A stretch of DNA of 64,000 bases from Peribacillus butanolivorans (GCF_001273755.1 NZ_LGYA01000001.1:2969667-3033666), one strand, 5' to 3'; numbered from the stretch's first letter, positions 36,474-46,429 are shown. Notes: generated from the sequence alone by a model not told the origin. Numbers and translations: made by a program.

Positions 36474-37889
36474 TTATGAAGTCCAATCTTCTTTTATGGT
36501 CGGAAGCACAATGCTGACTTTTGTACCTGTATGTTCCCTGCTTTCTATTTCAATTTTACCATTTTGTAGCTCCACCAATTTTTTCACGATGGAAAGACCC
36601 AGCCCCGATCCGCCATCAAAGCGGCTTCGTGCTTTGTTTACTCTATAAAAGCGATTCATGACATATGGTAAATCAGCTGCAGGAATCCCGTTGCCCGTGT
36701 CAGTGACTATGAGCTCGCAATCTCCTTTATGCTGTCTTAAAGTAATTTTGATGAATCCATCTGGATTCGTATACTTAACGGCGTTATCAAAGACATTATG
36801 AAGGATTTGCTCTATCCTTCCTTCATCTCCTAGTATAATTGGATCCGGATCTAGTTCGAGCTGTAAACCAAGCTGCTTTTCTTTTAATATCGGTTCATAT
36901 TTGGCAAGTACATCTTCAATGAATTGCGCATAGGCAATCGGAGTTTTATTTAAAGTGAATTGATCACTGTCCAATTTAGATAGGTCCATCAAATCACCTA
37001 CAAGCCGCTGTAGCCTAAATGCTTCCCTTGAAATAAGTTGAAGATATTTTTGCTCTTCTTCCTCATTTTTCACAACACCATCCAATATAGCCTGCGTGTA
37101 ACCTTTCACGTAACTCAGCGGCGTCCGGAGTTCATGGGCAACATTTTCGAGAAACTCTTTTTTTCTTTCTTCCTCTAAATGAATGGATTTGGCCATTTCA
37201 TTAAAGGCATGTGCTAGATTCCCTATTTCATCATGGCTCTTTACCTGAATCTGTATGTCATAATCTCCCTCTGAGACACGATGGGCAGCTGTCTCGATTT
37301 CCTTAATCGGACTGACTAGCTTTTTCAACCATTTTGTTGTCAATAAAATGGAAACAATTAAGAATAAAAGAACGGCTGCCATCCATTTTGCAGCAAATTC
37401 CTTAAGTAAATCTGTAATCGAGTCTACAGGAATATATGTATAGATGATACCTTCGAGGCGGTCTTCATCAATCAAGGGAATGATAGCCGCTACGATGTTC
37501 TTTTCAAATCTTTTCTCATATCCCTCTTTTTCAACAACCTTTCCATCTAAGAGCATTTGCCGTTCTTCTGCAGAAATAAGGGTGTCATAATTGATTTCAA
37601 AGGGAAGGCAGGCACTTAATTCCCTTGGATTATTGACGACAAAGACCTCGCTGTCACTTTTACTGTTAAACCATTCAACTTGTTGTTTGAATTCATCACT
37701 GATCTCACCTCCGAAATAGTCCGCTCCAAGCAAGGAAGCTTCATTAACTAGATCGGTTTTCAACTTTTCCACATACAAATTTTTATAATAATATTGAGAA
37801 AGAGAATAAGCGAACAACACTGAAAGAATGATTGCTGTAATGATAGTTAGCCATAGTTTAAAAGAGAGTGATGACCACTTATTACTCAT
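36474..37889 (-). CDS. Two-component sensor histidine kinase
   Basis: 471 residues: TM1 (about 12-32), extracellular sensor (33-168), TM2 (169-186), HAMP (about 187-240), HisKA with phospho-acceptor His252 (NVAHELRTPLSYV), and HATPase with N (HNVFDNAVKY), G1 (DTGNGIP) and G2 (GGSGLGLSIV) boxes. ATG at 37889 after GAGGAA, overlapping the response-regulator gene by eight bases. The sensor domain has no recognised ligand-binding fold. The flanking lipoproteins suggest an envelope signal. Confidence 0.95.
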   Translation of the reverse strand: MSNKWSSLSFKLWLTIITAIILSVLFAYSLSQYYYKNLYVEKLKTDLVNEASLLGADYFGGEISDEFKQQVEWFNSKSDSEVFVVNNPRELSACLPFEINYDTLISAEERQMLLDGKVVEKEGYEKRFEKNIVAAIIPLIDEDRLEGIIYTYIPVDSITDLLKEFAAKWMAAVLLFLIVSILLTTKWLKKLVSPIKEIETAAHRVSEGDYDIQIQVKSHDEIGNLAHAFNEMAKSIHLEEERKKEFLENVAHELRTPLSYVKGYTQAILDGVVKNEEEEQKYLQLISREAFRLQRLVGDLMDLSKLDSDQFTLNKTPIAYAQFIEDVLAKYEPILKEKQLGLQLELDPDPIILGDEGRIEQILHNVFDNAVKYTNPDGFIKITLRQHKGDCELIVTDTGNGIPAADLPYVMNRFYRVNKARSRFDGGSGLGLSIVKKLVELQNGKIEIESREHTGTKVSIVLPTIKEDWTS

Positions 37890-38571
37890 TTTTTTCCTCA
37901 ATCTTATAACCAATTCCCCAGACAGTTTGAATATAATCGGCCGCCCTCAATTTCATCCTAAGCGTTTTGATATGGGTATCGACCGTCCGTAAAGATCCTC
38001 CATATTCTCCGCTCCAAACATTTTCAAGTAGTTGTTCACGACTGAGTGCCTGATTTTTATGACGCATAAGAAATAGAAGCAATTCAAACTCTTTCAAGGT
38101 CAAATTGATTGGCTTCCCATCTAGCAGAACCGTTCTTGATTGGAGGTTTAAATTGATTTTACCGAATCGGACGGAATTTTGATTTTCTTCATTCAATGAC
38201 ATTTTCCCTGTTCTTCTTAATACCGCTTCCACCCTTGCTACGAGTTCACCCGGATTAAATGGCTTTACAATGTAATCGTCCCCACCGAGCTTCAACCCTT
38301 TTACCTTATCCCATTCTTCACCTTTCGCACTAACAAAAATTACAGGAACATCCGAACTTGAACGGATTTTTTCACAGACGCAAAAACCGTCCATTTCTGG
38401 CATCATGATATCCAAAAGGATTAAATCGACTTCATATGTTTCAACCAGACTTATAGCCTCTTTACCATTTGCAGCTTGAAGGCATCGATACCCTGAGTTA
38501 AGCAAATACATTTCAACTAAATTACGCATATCTTCTTCATCATCAACGACTAAAATGGTGTAAACGTGCAT
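37882..38571 (-). CDS. OmpR/PhoB-family response regulator
   Basis: 229 residues. The receiver domain has acidic pocket DDE (10-12), phosphorylated Asp54 (LLDIMMPEMDG) and Lys (SAK). The C-terminal winged helix is of OmpR type (LTLKEFELLLFLMRHKNQALSREQLLENVW... RTVDTHIKTLRMKL). GAGGGAG lies ahead of the ATG. It sits five bases downstream of the propeller gene and overlaps the kinase gene, so all should be on one transcript. Confidence 0.96.
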   Translation of the reverse strand: MHVYTILVVDDEEDMRNLVEMYLLNSGYRCLQAANGKEAISLVETYEVDLILLDIMMPEMDGFCVCEKIRSSSDVPVIFVSAKGEEWDKVKGLKLGGDDYIVKPFNPGELVARVEAVLRRTGKMSLNEENQNSVRFGKINLNLQSRTVLLDGKPINLTLKEFELLLFLMRHKNQALSREQLLENVWSGEYGGSLRTVDTHIKTLRMKLRAADYIQTVWGIGYKIEEKNE

Positions 38572-38576
38572 GTTAT

Positions 38577-39539
38577 CTACTCCCTCAACATCAATTGAAA
38601 TGGACCCTGACCGACTTTGATGGTTTTTTTAACCTCGACTGTTTCAGCATCCATTACATACACTTCATCACTATCATATCCCGCCACAATCACGTCTTGT
38701 TTAAAGTTCGCCATTTCAAAAGGATTGACGCCGACCACTTTGCTTTTCACTTCTTCATACTGATCATTCAATTTATATAAGGAGCTAGTGCCATGACTGA
38801 GGATAAAAATCCCTTCAGCATTCTCAATGAACTTAATCGGCATAGTTGGGGCCTTCAACTTTTCCTTCAACTCTCCCGTTTTTGCAGAATAAATATAGAG
38901 ATTTTCTTCTACTTGGTCTCCATCACCATGGCCGCCTATCCAAACTTCATCCTTTTCTTCCCTTAATAAGGTGCCTGTAGAAGAACTATGTATCGGAAAT
39001 TCCATATCCACCTTTTTCGTCTCCAGATTGATTACCGAACATTTGGTATCGCCAAAGTTAATGACATACAAGCGATTCGCTTTCTCTCCTTGAAGAACGG
39101 TCAAGGGGCTTTTCCCAACCTTGACTATATCCTGCTCCTCACCTTTATCATTTAAAAAATAGATGGAATGATTCGACTGATTGACTGCCACGATGCTTTT
39201 TCCATCATGAAGCAACAGCATATTGACAATCCCTTTCCCTATTTCCCAGCTGTCTATCTGTTTTCCTGCTGATAATGAAAACACCTGGATTTTCTCCATC
39301 TCTTTTCCATAAAGGAGTATAGTATCTTTATCTGCTAGGAGCAATGCTCCGGTAAATGGCTCTGAAATATCCCAATTGGCAAAGGGTTGATAGTTTTCAT
39401 CTATAAATGTAAGGGACGTATCCTTGATATTGACAGTCGCCAAAAAAGATTTATCTTTGTTAATTTTTGTATATGTATCACTTCTGTTACACCCACAAAG
39501 TAGTATGACGGCAAACAGAAGCGCAACACCCCACTTCAT
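38577..39539 (-). CDS. Beta-propeller lipoprotein (YncE/YVTN-like)
   Basis: 320 residues with lipobox ILLCGC at 13-18. Repeating four-stranded blades follow, each with a pattern such as NVNLETKKVDMEFPI, YVMDAETVEVKKTIKVG and IYSAKTGELKEKLKA, consistent with a seven-bladed YVTN propeller. Surface-attached and likely a binding scaffold; ligand unknown. First gene of the operon with the response regulator, kinase and FixH-like lipoprotein. AAGGAGC lies upstream of the ATG. Confidence 0.85.
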   Translation of the reverse strand: MKWGVALLFAVILLCGCNRSDTYTKINKDKSFLATVNIKDTSLTFIDENYQPFANWDISEPFTGALLLADKDTILLYGKEMEKIQVFSLSAGKQIDSWEIGKGIVNMLLLHDGKSIVAVNQSNHSIYFLNDKGEEQDIVKVGKSPLTVLQGEKANRLYVINFGDTKCSVINLETKKVDMEFPIHSSSTGTLLREEKDEVWIGGHGDGDQVEENLYIYSAKTGELKEKLKAPTMPIKFIENAEGIFILSHGTSSLYKLNDQYEEVKSKVVGVNPFEMANFKQDVIVAGYDSDEVYVMDAETVEVKKTIKVGQGPFQLMLRE

Positions 39540-39647
39540 ATTTTAGGCTCCTTATTCATTAATATCTATTTTTTTAAAATTTTAACAATGAGTTGTGAAA
39601 AAAGTATGAAGCAGAAAAGAATATTAACTAACATTCACTTGTGATAT

Positions 39648-39926
39648 TTACTTCGAGGATGAGAGCCTTTCCAGTTCCGTGACATAGGCCATAACGATTG
39701 CGTTCTTTTTCTCATCAGAAAGCGAAGATTCCATAACTCTCTTAATACTGAGGTAAAACTTTTCAAGTATTGGTTTTCGGGCACGAGGATGGGTGTTTTC
39801 ATCTAAAAGTTCACGTCGGATAAGCTCTGATAACACTTTTCCCCCTTCTCCATTCGTTATTTTCCGATTATTCCAGATACTTATATAAGCTTCCAATAAT
39901 GCTTCATTCATGACAATTTCTTTCAT
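39648..39926 (-). CDS. Uncharacterised small protein
   Basis: 92 residues, predicted mostly helical, no membrane segment, with the stretch MNEALLEAYISIWNNRKIT and a C-terminal helix ending in SSSK. The start is the ATG at 39926, eight bases after GGAAGGGA; the frame is open 16 codons upstream without a site. I do not recognise the family. Confidence 0.65.
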   Translation of the reverse strand: MKEIVMNEALLEAYISIWNNRKITNGEGGKVLSELIRRELLDENTHPRARKPILEKFYLSIKRVMESSLSDEKKNAIVMAYVTELERLSSSK

Positions 39927-40039
39927 AAAATTATCCCTTCCATCCATTACTAATTTATACATATTAAGAATCAATTTCGTAAAGACTACCTTTATAATAC
40001 GATTACACTTTTAAATATTCAAAAAAAGGAGTGAGTATA

Positions 40040-40285
40040 ATGTCTCAAGTATACCGCTGTCCGAATTGCCGGACAAATAAATCTCGCTTCAATCTCATTC
40101 AGCAAATACCAACACCTGTTAAAAAGGATCCGCAATCCGGTGAGATTGTTGAACAATACTCGAACGATTCTCTTCAGCCCTTCCATCTTGCCTATAATGG
40201 TCCTGAGATTCGTGTGCAATGTGCAGCATGCGGATTAATTGAAGATGAGAAAACATTTGCAGCCTTTGGTGGGTTGCAGCAATAA
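40040..40285 (+). CDS. Small zinc-ribbon protein
   Basis: 81 residues with two Cys-x-x-Cys pairs, CPNC at the N-terminus and CAAC near the C-terminus, forming a probable zinc ribbon around a variable middle segment. Starts MSQVYRCPNCRTNKSRFN. The ATG at 40040 follows AAGGAGTG; the in-frame GTG three codons earlier overlaps that site. Function unknown. Confidence 0.75.
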   Translation: MSQVYRCPNCRTNKSRFNLIQQIPTPVKKDPQSGEIVEQYSNDSLQPFHLAYNGPEIRVQCAACGLIEDEKTFAAFGGLQQ

Positions 40286-40323
40286 AAATGGTCAGACCCG
40301 TTTAATGGGGTCTGACTTTTTTT
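40285..40323 (+). terminator. Bidirectional terminator after the zinc-ribbon gene
   Basis: Perfect GTCAGACCC/GGGTCTGAC stem with A and T runs; its arm includes the stop codon of the YdaT-like frame on the other strand. Confidence 0.85.
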
Positions 40324-40494
40324 CAATCTCTTCCAAGAGCCATATTTTGGCCCAGTCAATGGCAATTGGAATAGCTTTATCGTCCTTATAGCCTTCATCA
40401 AGTAAGGCATTCGCAATCTCAATTGCTTTTTCTCGGACATCTTTATCAAGATTTTTCATTGAATCAGGGTAATCGTTTTTATAATCCTTGGCAC
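40292..40494 (-). pseudogene. YdaT-like small gene, apparently frameshifted near its start
   Basis: The minus strand encodes DYPDSMKNLDKDVREKAIEI, then ANALLDEGYKDDKAIPIAI and a Lys-rich end, the pattern of B. subtilis YdaT-type proteins (YP.S.KNL..VR.KAI.IANA...EGY..G.AIPIA). A strong AAGGAGG (40503-40509) lies eight bases before a GTG at 40494, but that GTG is out of frame by one base. The in-frame alternatives are ATT at 40498 or the internal ATG at 40459 (55 aa). A one-base deletion in the second or third codon would explain it; a sequencing error or ATT start is possible. Confidence 0.55.
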
Positions 40495-40559
40495 AAATAC
40501 CGCCTCCTTGAAAAGAAAGTTACCTTTTCTGTTCCCGTCTTTAATCGGATGACAAACGT

Positions 40560-41486
40560 TTAATGGGCTGTTTTTGCTTCCAAAGCTTTTAACTGACTGA
40601 TCATCATTTCTTTATCCAATTTCTCACCGATAATAACGATATTTAGTGGCATTTTTATCATTTCATTCATATACATTGGCATCCCGTAAGAGTATTGAAA
40701 TAAATGAGGGTATTGTGAATGTGTGAAGGAAATGTATCCTTTCATTCGATAGACCGTTTCCGGAAGGGCCCTAAGCCAATCTTCAAAATCGGTTTGTGCC
40801 ACTGCCCCTTCAAATGTATGAACAACGGCTGTTAAATGCAAATGGCTGTGAACATCTAATTTTTGATGGACTCTATGCTGTTTCCTATGCATCTGTTGCA
40901 GAGATATCAAGGAAACAGATGCATACTCTGTCAATAAGCATACAGCTTCAGGATTCAGCCCTTGAATGGAATAAATAAGTTGAGCTGCCTCCATTTCGCT
41001 TACTAGATCTGCTTTATTTAATAAAATGATATCCGCATGATGAATTTGCTCAGCAAGCAACTGGCGAAGCTGTGGAGAAAGCTCATCTCGGTCGCGCCAC
41101 CTTAACAAGTCAACAACTGTAATAATCCCTTTATATTCCAGGTTTTTCGCAAATAGTGGAGACATAATGCCATCCAGCACTTCAACTGGATGCGCAGCAC
41201 CTGTTGTTTCAATATAAACGGCGTCTAAATCATTTTCCGTCAACAATTCATGCAGCTGAACCTCGAGCTTATCCTGAATTGTACAACAGATACAACCGTC
41301 AAACAGCTCCTTCAGAGGTACGTCATCACCAATCAAACCGCTGTCCACCGATACACTGCCGAGCTCATTTAATAGCACGGCCACTTTTCTACCCACTTCA
41401 CTTTCCTGCTTTAATATATTTCGAAGAAGCGTCGTTTTCCCGCTGCCGAGAAAACCACCTAATATGTAAACTTCAGTTGTTTTCAT
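40560..41486 (-). CDS. COG0523-family GTPase, CobW/ZagA-like metallochaperone
   Basis: 308 residues. P-loop GGFLGSGKTTLL (10-21), the metal-binding Cys-x-Cys-Cys at 65-68 (DGCICCTI), ETTGAAHP switch region, NKAD specificity motif, and a C-terminal CobW domain (HLTAVVHTFEGAV... YRMKGYISF). Such proteins deliver zinc or other metals to clients; ZagA is one named Bacillus example. AGGAGC precedes the ATG. No clear Zur box was seen upstream, so the metal is not assigned. Confidence 0.9.
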   Translation of the reverse strand: MKTTEVYILGGFLGSGKTTLLRNILKQESEVGRKVAVLLNELGSVSVDSGLIGDDVPLKELFDGCICCTIQDKLEVQLHELLTENDLDAVYIETTGAAHPVEVLDGIMSPLFAKNLEYKGIITVVDLLRWRDRDELSPQLRQLLAEQIHHADIILLNKADLVSEMEAAQLIYSIQGLNPEAVCLLTEYASVSLISLQQMHRKQHRVHQKLDVHSHLHLTAVVHTFEGAVAQTDFEDWLRALPETVYRMKGYISFTHSQYPHLFQYSYGMPMYMNEMIKMPLNIVIIGEKLDKEMMISQLKALEAKTAH

Positions 41487-41572
41487 TCGTATCTGCTCCT
41501 ATAATCCAGCTAAATTTAATTCCGTTAAATTTTATCATACTTGCCCTTCTAAAGCATCCGCGAAGGCCATAT

Positions 41573-41601
41573 AAAAAAACCAGCCCGAAAGCTGGTTTTT
41601 C
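41573..41601 (-). terminator. Terminator of the mtnWXBD operon
   Basis: AAAACCAGC/GCTGGTTTT stem with a 6-nt loop and T run on the minus strand. Confidence 0.85.
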
Positions 41602-41610
41602 TCGATTGAT

Positions 41611-42144
41611 TTATGCTTGAACTTCGTCTTTTTCGTAAATTGGAACCCAACCTGCTGCTGTTACGAAGATACGGATAGATACAGTTTTTCTATCTTCTGC
41701 TAACGTGAAATAATGACGGGTAGATTCTGGTACGCTGATTAAATCACCAGGATTCAGTCGTACGTCAAACCATTTTTGCTCACTACCTTCAATAGCAAAG
41801 ATACTGGTCCCACCGGCTATAAAACGTACTTCATCATCTTCATGATGATGTTCCTGTTTAAAGTTTTCAAGCATTTGATCCAAATTTGGGTTTGCATCGG
41901 ATAGTGTGATGATATCATGTGCTTTATATCCGCGTCTTTCAGAAATCTCTGCAATTTCTGATTTGAACGTAACAAGGATTTCATTTTTATCGTCATCCGT
42001 TAGATCATATTTTTCTACCAGATGGGACGGTAATTTCGATATATCCCATTGTTCGTATATTACGCCTTGTGTTTCTAAAAATTTTTTTACCTGCTCACTG
42101 TTTTCAATAACCTCATTTGTTTCATGGAATCTAATTGTAGCCAT
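41611..42144 (-). CDS. mtnD: Acireductone dioxygenase
   Basis: Converts acireductone to 2-keto-4-methylthiobutyrate and formate (Fe form) in methionine salvage. 177-residue cupin. The metal ligands of the His-x-His-x4-Glu...His motif are visible as HHHEDDE (99-105) and His144 (ESTRHYF). GAGGAGG precedes the ATG. Last gene of the mtnWXBD operon, 24 bases after mtnB. Confidence 0.96.
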   Translation of the reverse strand: MATIRFHETNEVIENSEQVKKFLETQGVIYEQWDISKLPSHLVEKYDLTDDDKNEILVTFKSEIAEISERRGYKAHDIITLSDANPNLDQMLENFKQEHHHEDDEVRFIAGGTSIFAIEGSEQKWFDVRLNPGDLISVPESTRHYFTLAEDRKTVSIRIFVTAAGWVPIYEKDEVQA

Positions 42145-42168
42145 TACCTATTCCTCCTCTATGAGTTT

Positions 42169-42798
42169 TTATCTTATAGAACCTGTAAATACCTGTTGCT
42201 GATTAAGCAACAGTTGGTATTGAAACAAAAATTCACATGCTTCTAGAATTCTTTTTGCTTCGAGTCCACTTTTCCCCCAAACCGTGATTCCGTGATTTCG
42301 TATAAGCACGGCTCCTGAGTCTTCTTCGACATGAGGCGTGAACTTTTCAGTTAACAGAGGAATGTCAGCGTGATTGTAGATTATTGGAATCCTCAACTCT
42401 GCATCTTCATTCCATCGCCCTGTCGCTTTAATAATTTCATGATTCCGGAAAGTCACTTCCCCTTCATCTCCATATAATTCAGAAATCACATTATTTTCTA
42501 CTGTATGAACATGGAGTACACAGTTCGCATTAGTTTTCTCGTAAATCACTGTATGAAGCAGAGTTTCCGCAGATGGCCTCAGCTCTGTTTTCTCAACTGG
42601 AATTCCTTTTAAATCCACTAGTAAAAAGTCCGCATTCGTTTGCTTCCGTTTATCCTTACCGCTTGCCGTAATATAAAAGGAACTGCTTTTAGACTCGCGA
42701 ATGGATAAATTCCCACTCGTCCCCATAAACCAATCCCGTTCGGCAAGTTCAGCCTTAATTTCCGCTAATTCTTGCCACTCTTTAGTATGGTTCTTCAC
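42169..42798 (-). CDS. mtnB: Methylthioribulose-1-phosphate dehydratase
   Basis: Class II aldolase-fold zinc enzyme that dehydrates methylthioribulose-1-phosphate. 209 residues. Metal-binding His pair in [10 protein letters not shown] and another in [12 protein letters not shown], plus the [10 protein letters not shown]-terminal motif. The start is a GTG at 42798 with GGAGGTG. It sits four bases downstream of mtnX; both act consecutively in the pathway. Confidence 0.95.
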   Translation of the reverse strand: MKNHTKEWQELAEIKAELAERDWFMGTSGNLSIRESKSSSFYITASGKDKRKQTNADFLLVDLKGIPVEKTELRPSAETLLHTVIYEKTNANCVLHVHTVENNVISELYGDEGEVTFRNHEIIKATGRWNEDAELRIPIIYNHADIPLLTEKFTPHVEEDSGAVLIRNHGITVWGKSGLEAKRILEACEFLFQYQLLLNQQQVFTGSIR

Positions 42799-42802
42799 GC
42801 TT

Positions 42803-43456
42803 TTACACCTCCATCTGCTGTTTTAAAATGTGCATCACATCATAAAACGTTTCGAACCCTTGATGGGGAATCTCTTCTGTTCTACATCTCTCAAGCAGTA
42901 TGTCACGAGCGATAACAAAATCAGCCTGTTTTGCCGCTTCAAAATCAGTAACCGAATCTCCAATAACAATTTTATAATGATCTGCTCCTGTAATTTCCCT
43001 CATTATAGATGGCTTACAGCAACCACAATCATTGTTACATTGTTTATCACAAGTATGCGGCCACTCAATTAAGATCTTTTCCTGATTGAAATAAGCTCTG
43101 TTGCAATAAACACAATCTGAAGGCAAGATATCATTTAAAAGCGGTTCAATAAAAAAGTCCATACCGCCACTTACAATATACAAAGGTATGTTTGCTTGTT
43201 TTGTAAAATCCACAAATTCGTTGAACCCTGGGCGAATGCCGGCTGTATCCTTCACAAATTGAATAATGTCGTCCTTTAGGCTACTGTCAAGCAGGGAAAA
43301 CATTTTCCCAACTCCTGTAGATATACTGATTTTTTGCTGAAGAACACCGTCTTTTAGCTCTTCCCATCCCGAAGGTGCAAATTTTTTCATGATAGCGATG
43401 ATATTATCTGAGTTAGTAATTGTTCCGTCAAAATCACAAAAAATAATCGGTTTCAT
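42803..43456 (-). CDS. mtnX: 2-hydroxy-3-keto-5-methylthiopentenyl-1-phosphate phosphatase
   Basis: HAD-family phosphatase of 217 residues. Motif [10 protein letters not shown] (nucleophile Asp8), motif II YIVSGG, and motif [14 protein letters not shown] Cys-rich insert ([12 protein letters not shown]) is characteristic of the Bacillus MtnX group. AAGGAAT lies before the ATG at 43456, six bases after the mtnW stop. Confidence 0.95.
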   Translation of the reverse strand: MKPIIFCDFDGTITNSDNIIAIMKKFAPSGWEELKDGVLQQKISISTGVGKMFSLLDSSLKDDIIQFVKDTAGIRPGFNEFVDFTKQANIPLYIVSGGMDFFIEPLLNDILPSDCVYCNRAYFNQEKILIEWPHTCDKQCNNDCGCCKPSIMREITGADHYKIVIGDSVTDFEAAKQADFVIARDILLERCRTEEIPHQGFETFYDVMHILKQQMEV

Positions 43457-43462
43457 TATTCC

Positions 43463-44695
43463 TTACAAGCCTCCCCATAACTCAAGTGCTTTGCTTAGTG
43501 CTTCATCTTCATCAGCCGCATCAGATAACGCCTTGCCTGTAAGAACAGCCTCTACAGCAGAACGGAAAGCCTTTGCCCCGCCCTTTGCTCCGTCGGGATG
43601 TCCGTGGATTCCACCGCCTGCATTAATTACGCTGTCCGTCCCAAAATCCTTTATTAGATTAGGAACCATTCCCGGATGAATACCTGCTGAAGGCACCGGG
43701 AAGGCTTTTTTCCATGACGGCTCATCTTTCGTCAAAGCTTCAGCAATCGCTAATGTTTCCTCTTTCTCAAGTGCCACATTTCCATATGGAGAAGGGAATA
43801 GAGATAAATCCGCACCTGATAGTCTTACTAATTTTCCAAGCAATAGCGCGTAGCTGACACCATAAAATGACGATGAAGCTACTGCTCCGCTATATGCGGG
43901 GTGAGCCATGATCGGAAGATTAATACGATCGTGTTCACGCAAAGCTTGAAGTACATCCAATCCATATGTATGAACGTTAAATAATAAGGCATCGGCACCT
44001 GCTTCTGCTGCACGCTCTGCCTTTTCTAATAATTCAAATGTTTTACCTGATAGATTGACAGCATATAAAGTTCGATGGCCCGTTGTTTCATAGACTTCTT
44101 TCAAAATTTGTCTGCCCGTTCTTATTCTATCAATGAATGGGGTCTGCTCCTGATCGAAGAGAATCTCATCATCTTTTACCAGGTCGACTCCTCCTATTGC
44201 TTGTTGTTTCAGCTGCTCATTATGGAATGAAAGATCCCGTCCTAATACCCCTTTAAAAATACTCATCACCAGAGGCCGGTCCAATACGTTAATCTTTTCT
44301 CTTATACCTGTAATCCCAAATTGAGGTCCTGGAAAAGCTTTGTGTATATCGCCAACAAAATCCAAGTCAATCAGTTTGATTTCCCCATCCAATGACAATT
44401 TACCGAATACTGTCGTGAGAATAGCCGGTAAATCATTAGAAAAATTTCCCGACGGATAGGCAATTTTTATCATCGAACGGTACACCTTACGATTGAAATA
44501 ACGGTTTGCTCTATCTTCTTCAGATAGAGGGGTGACGGAAACAACACGTCCTTTATGTTTCTCCAACTGCTTCTGGACCAAATGAGGCAGGTCCGTCCAT
44601 GTTCCTACTGTCAAACCTAAGGCAATACTCTCGGCTTTTTTCTCATGTTCGCCATTGAAATCATGAATTAAATAAGTAGCGATTATCTCGCTCAT
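43463..44695 (-). CDS. mtnW: 2,3-diketo-5-methylthiopentyl-1-phosphate enolase (RuBisCO-like protein)
   Basis: RuBisCO-like enolase of methionine salvage, 410 residues. The catalytic-loop region [14 protein letters not shown], the carbamylated Lys174 in [10 protein letters not shown], and the phosphate-binding GGGIHGHP are present. It lacks the photosynthetic RuBisCO loop-6 lysine, as expected of the YkrW group. AGGAGTG lies ahead of the ATG at 44695. First gene after the S-box leader. Confidence 0.96.
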   Translation of the reverse strand: MSEIIATYLIHDFNGEHEKKAESIALGLTVGTWTDLPHLVQKQLEKHKGRVVSVTPLSEEDRANRYFNRKVYRSMIKIAYPSGNFSNDLPAILTTVFGKLSLDGEIKLIDLDFVGDIHKAFPGPQFGITGIREKINVLDRPLVMSIFKGVLGRDLSFHNEQLKQQAIGGVDLVKDDEILFDQEQTPFIDRIRTGRQILKEVYETTGHRTLYAVNLSGKTFELLEKAERAAEAGADALLFNVHTYGLDVLQALREHDRINLPIMAHPAYSGAVASSSFYGVSYALLLGKLVRLSGADLSLFPSPYGNVALEKEETLAIAEALTKDEPSWKKAFPVPSAGIHPGMVPNLIKDFGTDSVINAGGGIHGHPDGAKGGAKAFRSAVEAVLTGKALSDAADEDEALSKALELWGGL

Positions 44696-44832
44696 CTGAT
44701 CACTCCTAATAAACGTTAGTAAAGTCTTGAAGTCAGTATTCTAATATCTGGCTCATACGGTTTCTATCCATTTTCCTGTTACCTCGATATATGGAGAATG
44801 GAATCTTCGATTGTTAATCCATGTTAAAACAA

Positions 44833-45026
44833 TAAAAGCCCCTTCATAAAGAAGAGGCTTTAAAAAAGCCATCTTCTTATCTCCCAGCTTATAGCTGCAA
44901 GAATTAGCACCGTGCCTTGTGGATTCCAAAAAAATCCGGCGAAGAATTCCGCCCCATTTTGCAATGGAATTACGGTCGGTTGCTGGGCTTCATAGGGCTA
45001 GTCCCTCCACCTGCTCAAAATAAGAA
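44833..45026 (-). promoter_or_regulatory. SAM-I (S-box) riboswitch upstream of mtnWXBD
   Basis: The minus strand has the closing helix TTCTTAT/ATAAGAA (45020-45026 with 44874-44880), the GCAGGTGGAGGGACTAGCCC, CCCAGCAACC and GGCACGGTGCTAATTC signatures, and an extended P3 arm. The terminator AAGCCTCTTC/GAAGGGGCTT with a U run is at 44835-44862. High SAM should terminate transcription before mtnW. Confidence 0.95.
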
Positions 45027-45153
45027 AACGCTGATATATTTAAACTTCAAGTATCAAAAGATTAAGAATTTATTTTGTATTCTGACAGGTAATCCATACT
45101 TTGTCAATAAGTTTTCACCAATTTAACGGTAGCTAACTTGTGATATTCCACTA

Positions 45154-46329
45154 TTATCCAAATAAATTCAATGCGCGAATCCGTTCAACCGCTTCTTGCA
45201 GCCGTTCTTCAGAAGTAAGTAACCCCACCCTAACATATCCCTCTCCAAATTCACCGAATCCATTTCCAGCAGCAACAGCTACGTGAGCATGCGTTAATAA
45301 ATAATCAGCAAAACTCTCGGACGTGAAACCTTCAGGAATCTTGAGCCATGCAAAGAAAGATGCTTTAGGAGCTTGGACATCCCAGCCGATGGAACGTAAT
45401 CCATCAATAAAAACATTTCTGCGCCCTTCATATTTGTTCACTAATTCTTCTACGCAACTCTGTGAATCTAGTAACGCACTTGCGGCTGCTTCTTGAATTG
45501 CTGGGAAAAGACTTACATAAAGATGATCTTGCAACAGTTCGAGAGCTTCGATGACACTTTTATTTCCAACAGCGAAGCCCACTCTCCACCCTGCCATATT
45601 ATATGTTTTAGATAAAGTATATATTTCGATACCTACATCTTTTGCCCCCTCTGCTTGAAGGAAACTAATCGGTTTTTTTCCATCAAATCCAATCGCTCCA
45701 TAAGCAAAATCGTGAACCACACAAATTGAATGTTCATTCGCAAACGAGACGGTTTCCTCAAAAAATTCCTCAGTTGCTGATGCTCCAGTTGGATTATTCG
45801 GATAGTTCAAGAACATCATTTTGGCTCTTTCAAGGGTTTCTTTATGTATTTCTCCATAATGCGGAAGATAATCATTTTCTTCTGTCAAAGGCATGAACTC
45901 TGTTTTTGCTTGGGCTAAAACGACACCAGATAGATAATCAGGATAGCCTGGATCAGGTACCAGAATCGTATCCCCGGGATTTAATAAACACTGTGGAAGT
46001 TCGACAAGTCCTGCCTTTCCACCAAATAGAATAGCCACTTCACTATTAGGATCTAACTTGACACCATATTCACGTTCATAAAAGTCAGTCGCGGCTTCTT
46101 TTAAGTATTGATGTCCTCGGAAAGGAGAATATTTATGATTTATTGTATTTTCTGCAGCAGTCTGCAAACTTTTCACAATATGCTCTGGCGTCGGCTGGTC
46201 AGGATTTCCCTGCCCTAAATTAATGACATCATGACCTTGCTCTGTAATTGCCTTAACTTTTGCAACTAAAGAAGCAAAAAACTGCTTTGGTAGTTCCTGA
46301 AGCTGTCTGGATTTTTCGAATTGCATCAT
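45154..46329 (-). CDS. mtnE: Methionine-salvage aminotransferase
   Basis: PLP-dependent class I aminotransferase of 391 residues that converts 2-keto-4-methylthiobutyrate to methionine, the last step of salvage. Substrate loop INLGQGNPDQPTP, NYPNNPTGA, HDFAYG and the PLP-binding Lys241 in TLSKTYNMAGWR are visible. Two tandem ATGs start the frame; GAGAAGGTG precedes the first. It lies between the two S-box leaders and is transcribed towards the mtnW leader. Assignment to MtnE rests on family plus context. Confidence 0.88.
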   Translation of the reverse strand: MMQFEKSRQLQELPKQFFASLVAKVKAITEQGHDVINLGQGNPDQPTPEHIVKSLQTAAENTINHKYSPFRGHQYLKEAATDFYEREYGVKLDPNSEVAILFGGKAGLVELPQCLLNPGDTILVPDPGYPDYLSGVVLAQAKTEFMPLTEENDYLPHYGEIHKETLERAKMMFLNYPNNPTGASATEEFFEETVSFANEHSICVVHDFAYGAIGFDGKKPISFLQAEGAKDVGIEIYTLSKTYNMAGWRVGFAVGNKSVIEALELLQDHLYVSLFPAIQEAAASALLDSQSCVEELVNKYEGRRNVFIDGLRSIGWDVQAPKASFFAWLKIPEGFTSESFADYLLTHAHVAVAAGNGFGEFGEGYVRVGLLTSEERLQEAVERIRALNLFG

Positions 46330-46429
46330 TTAAACACCTTCTCTGAAATTTCTTGAAATTCTAGTCACAAATGATATATGTTTATCATAGTCTTGTAAAG
46401 TGCTTTTTTACATATAGTGGTTTAAAAAA

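Noticed and set aside
41487..41572. Zur box controlling the CobW-like gene
   Set aside because: No TCGTAAT-N-ATTACGA-type palindrome in the upstream region.
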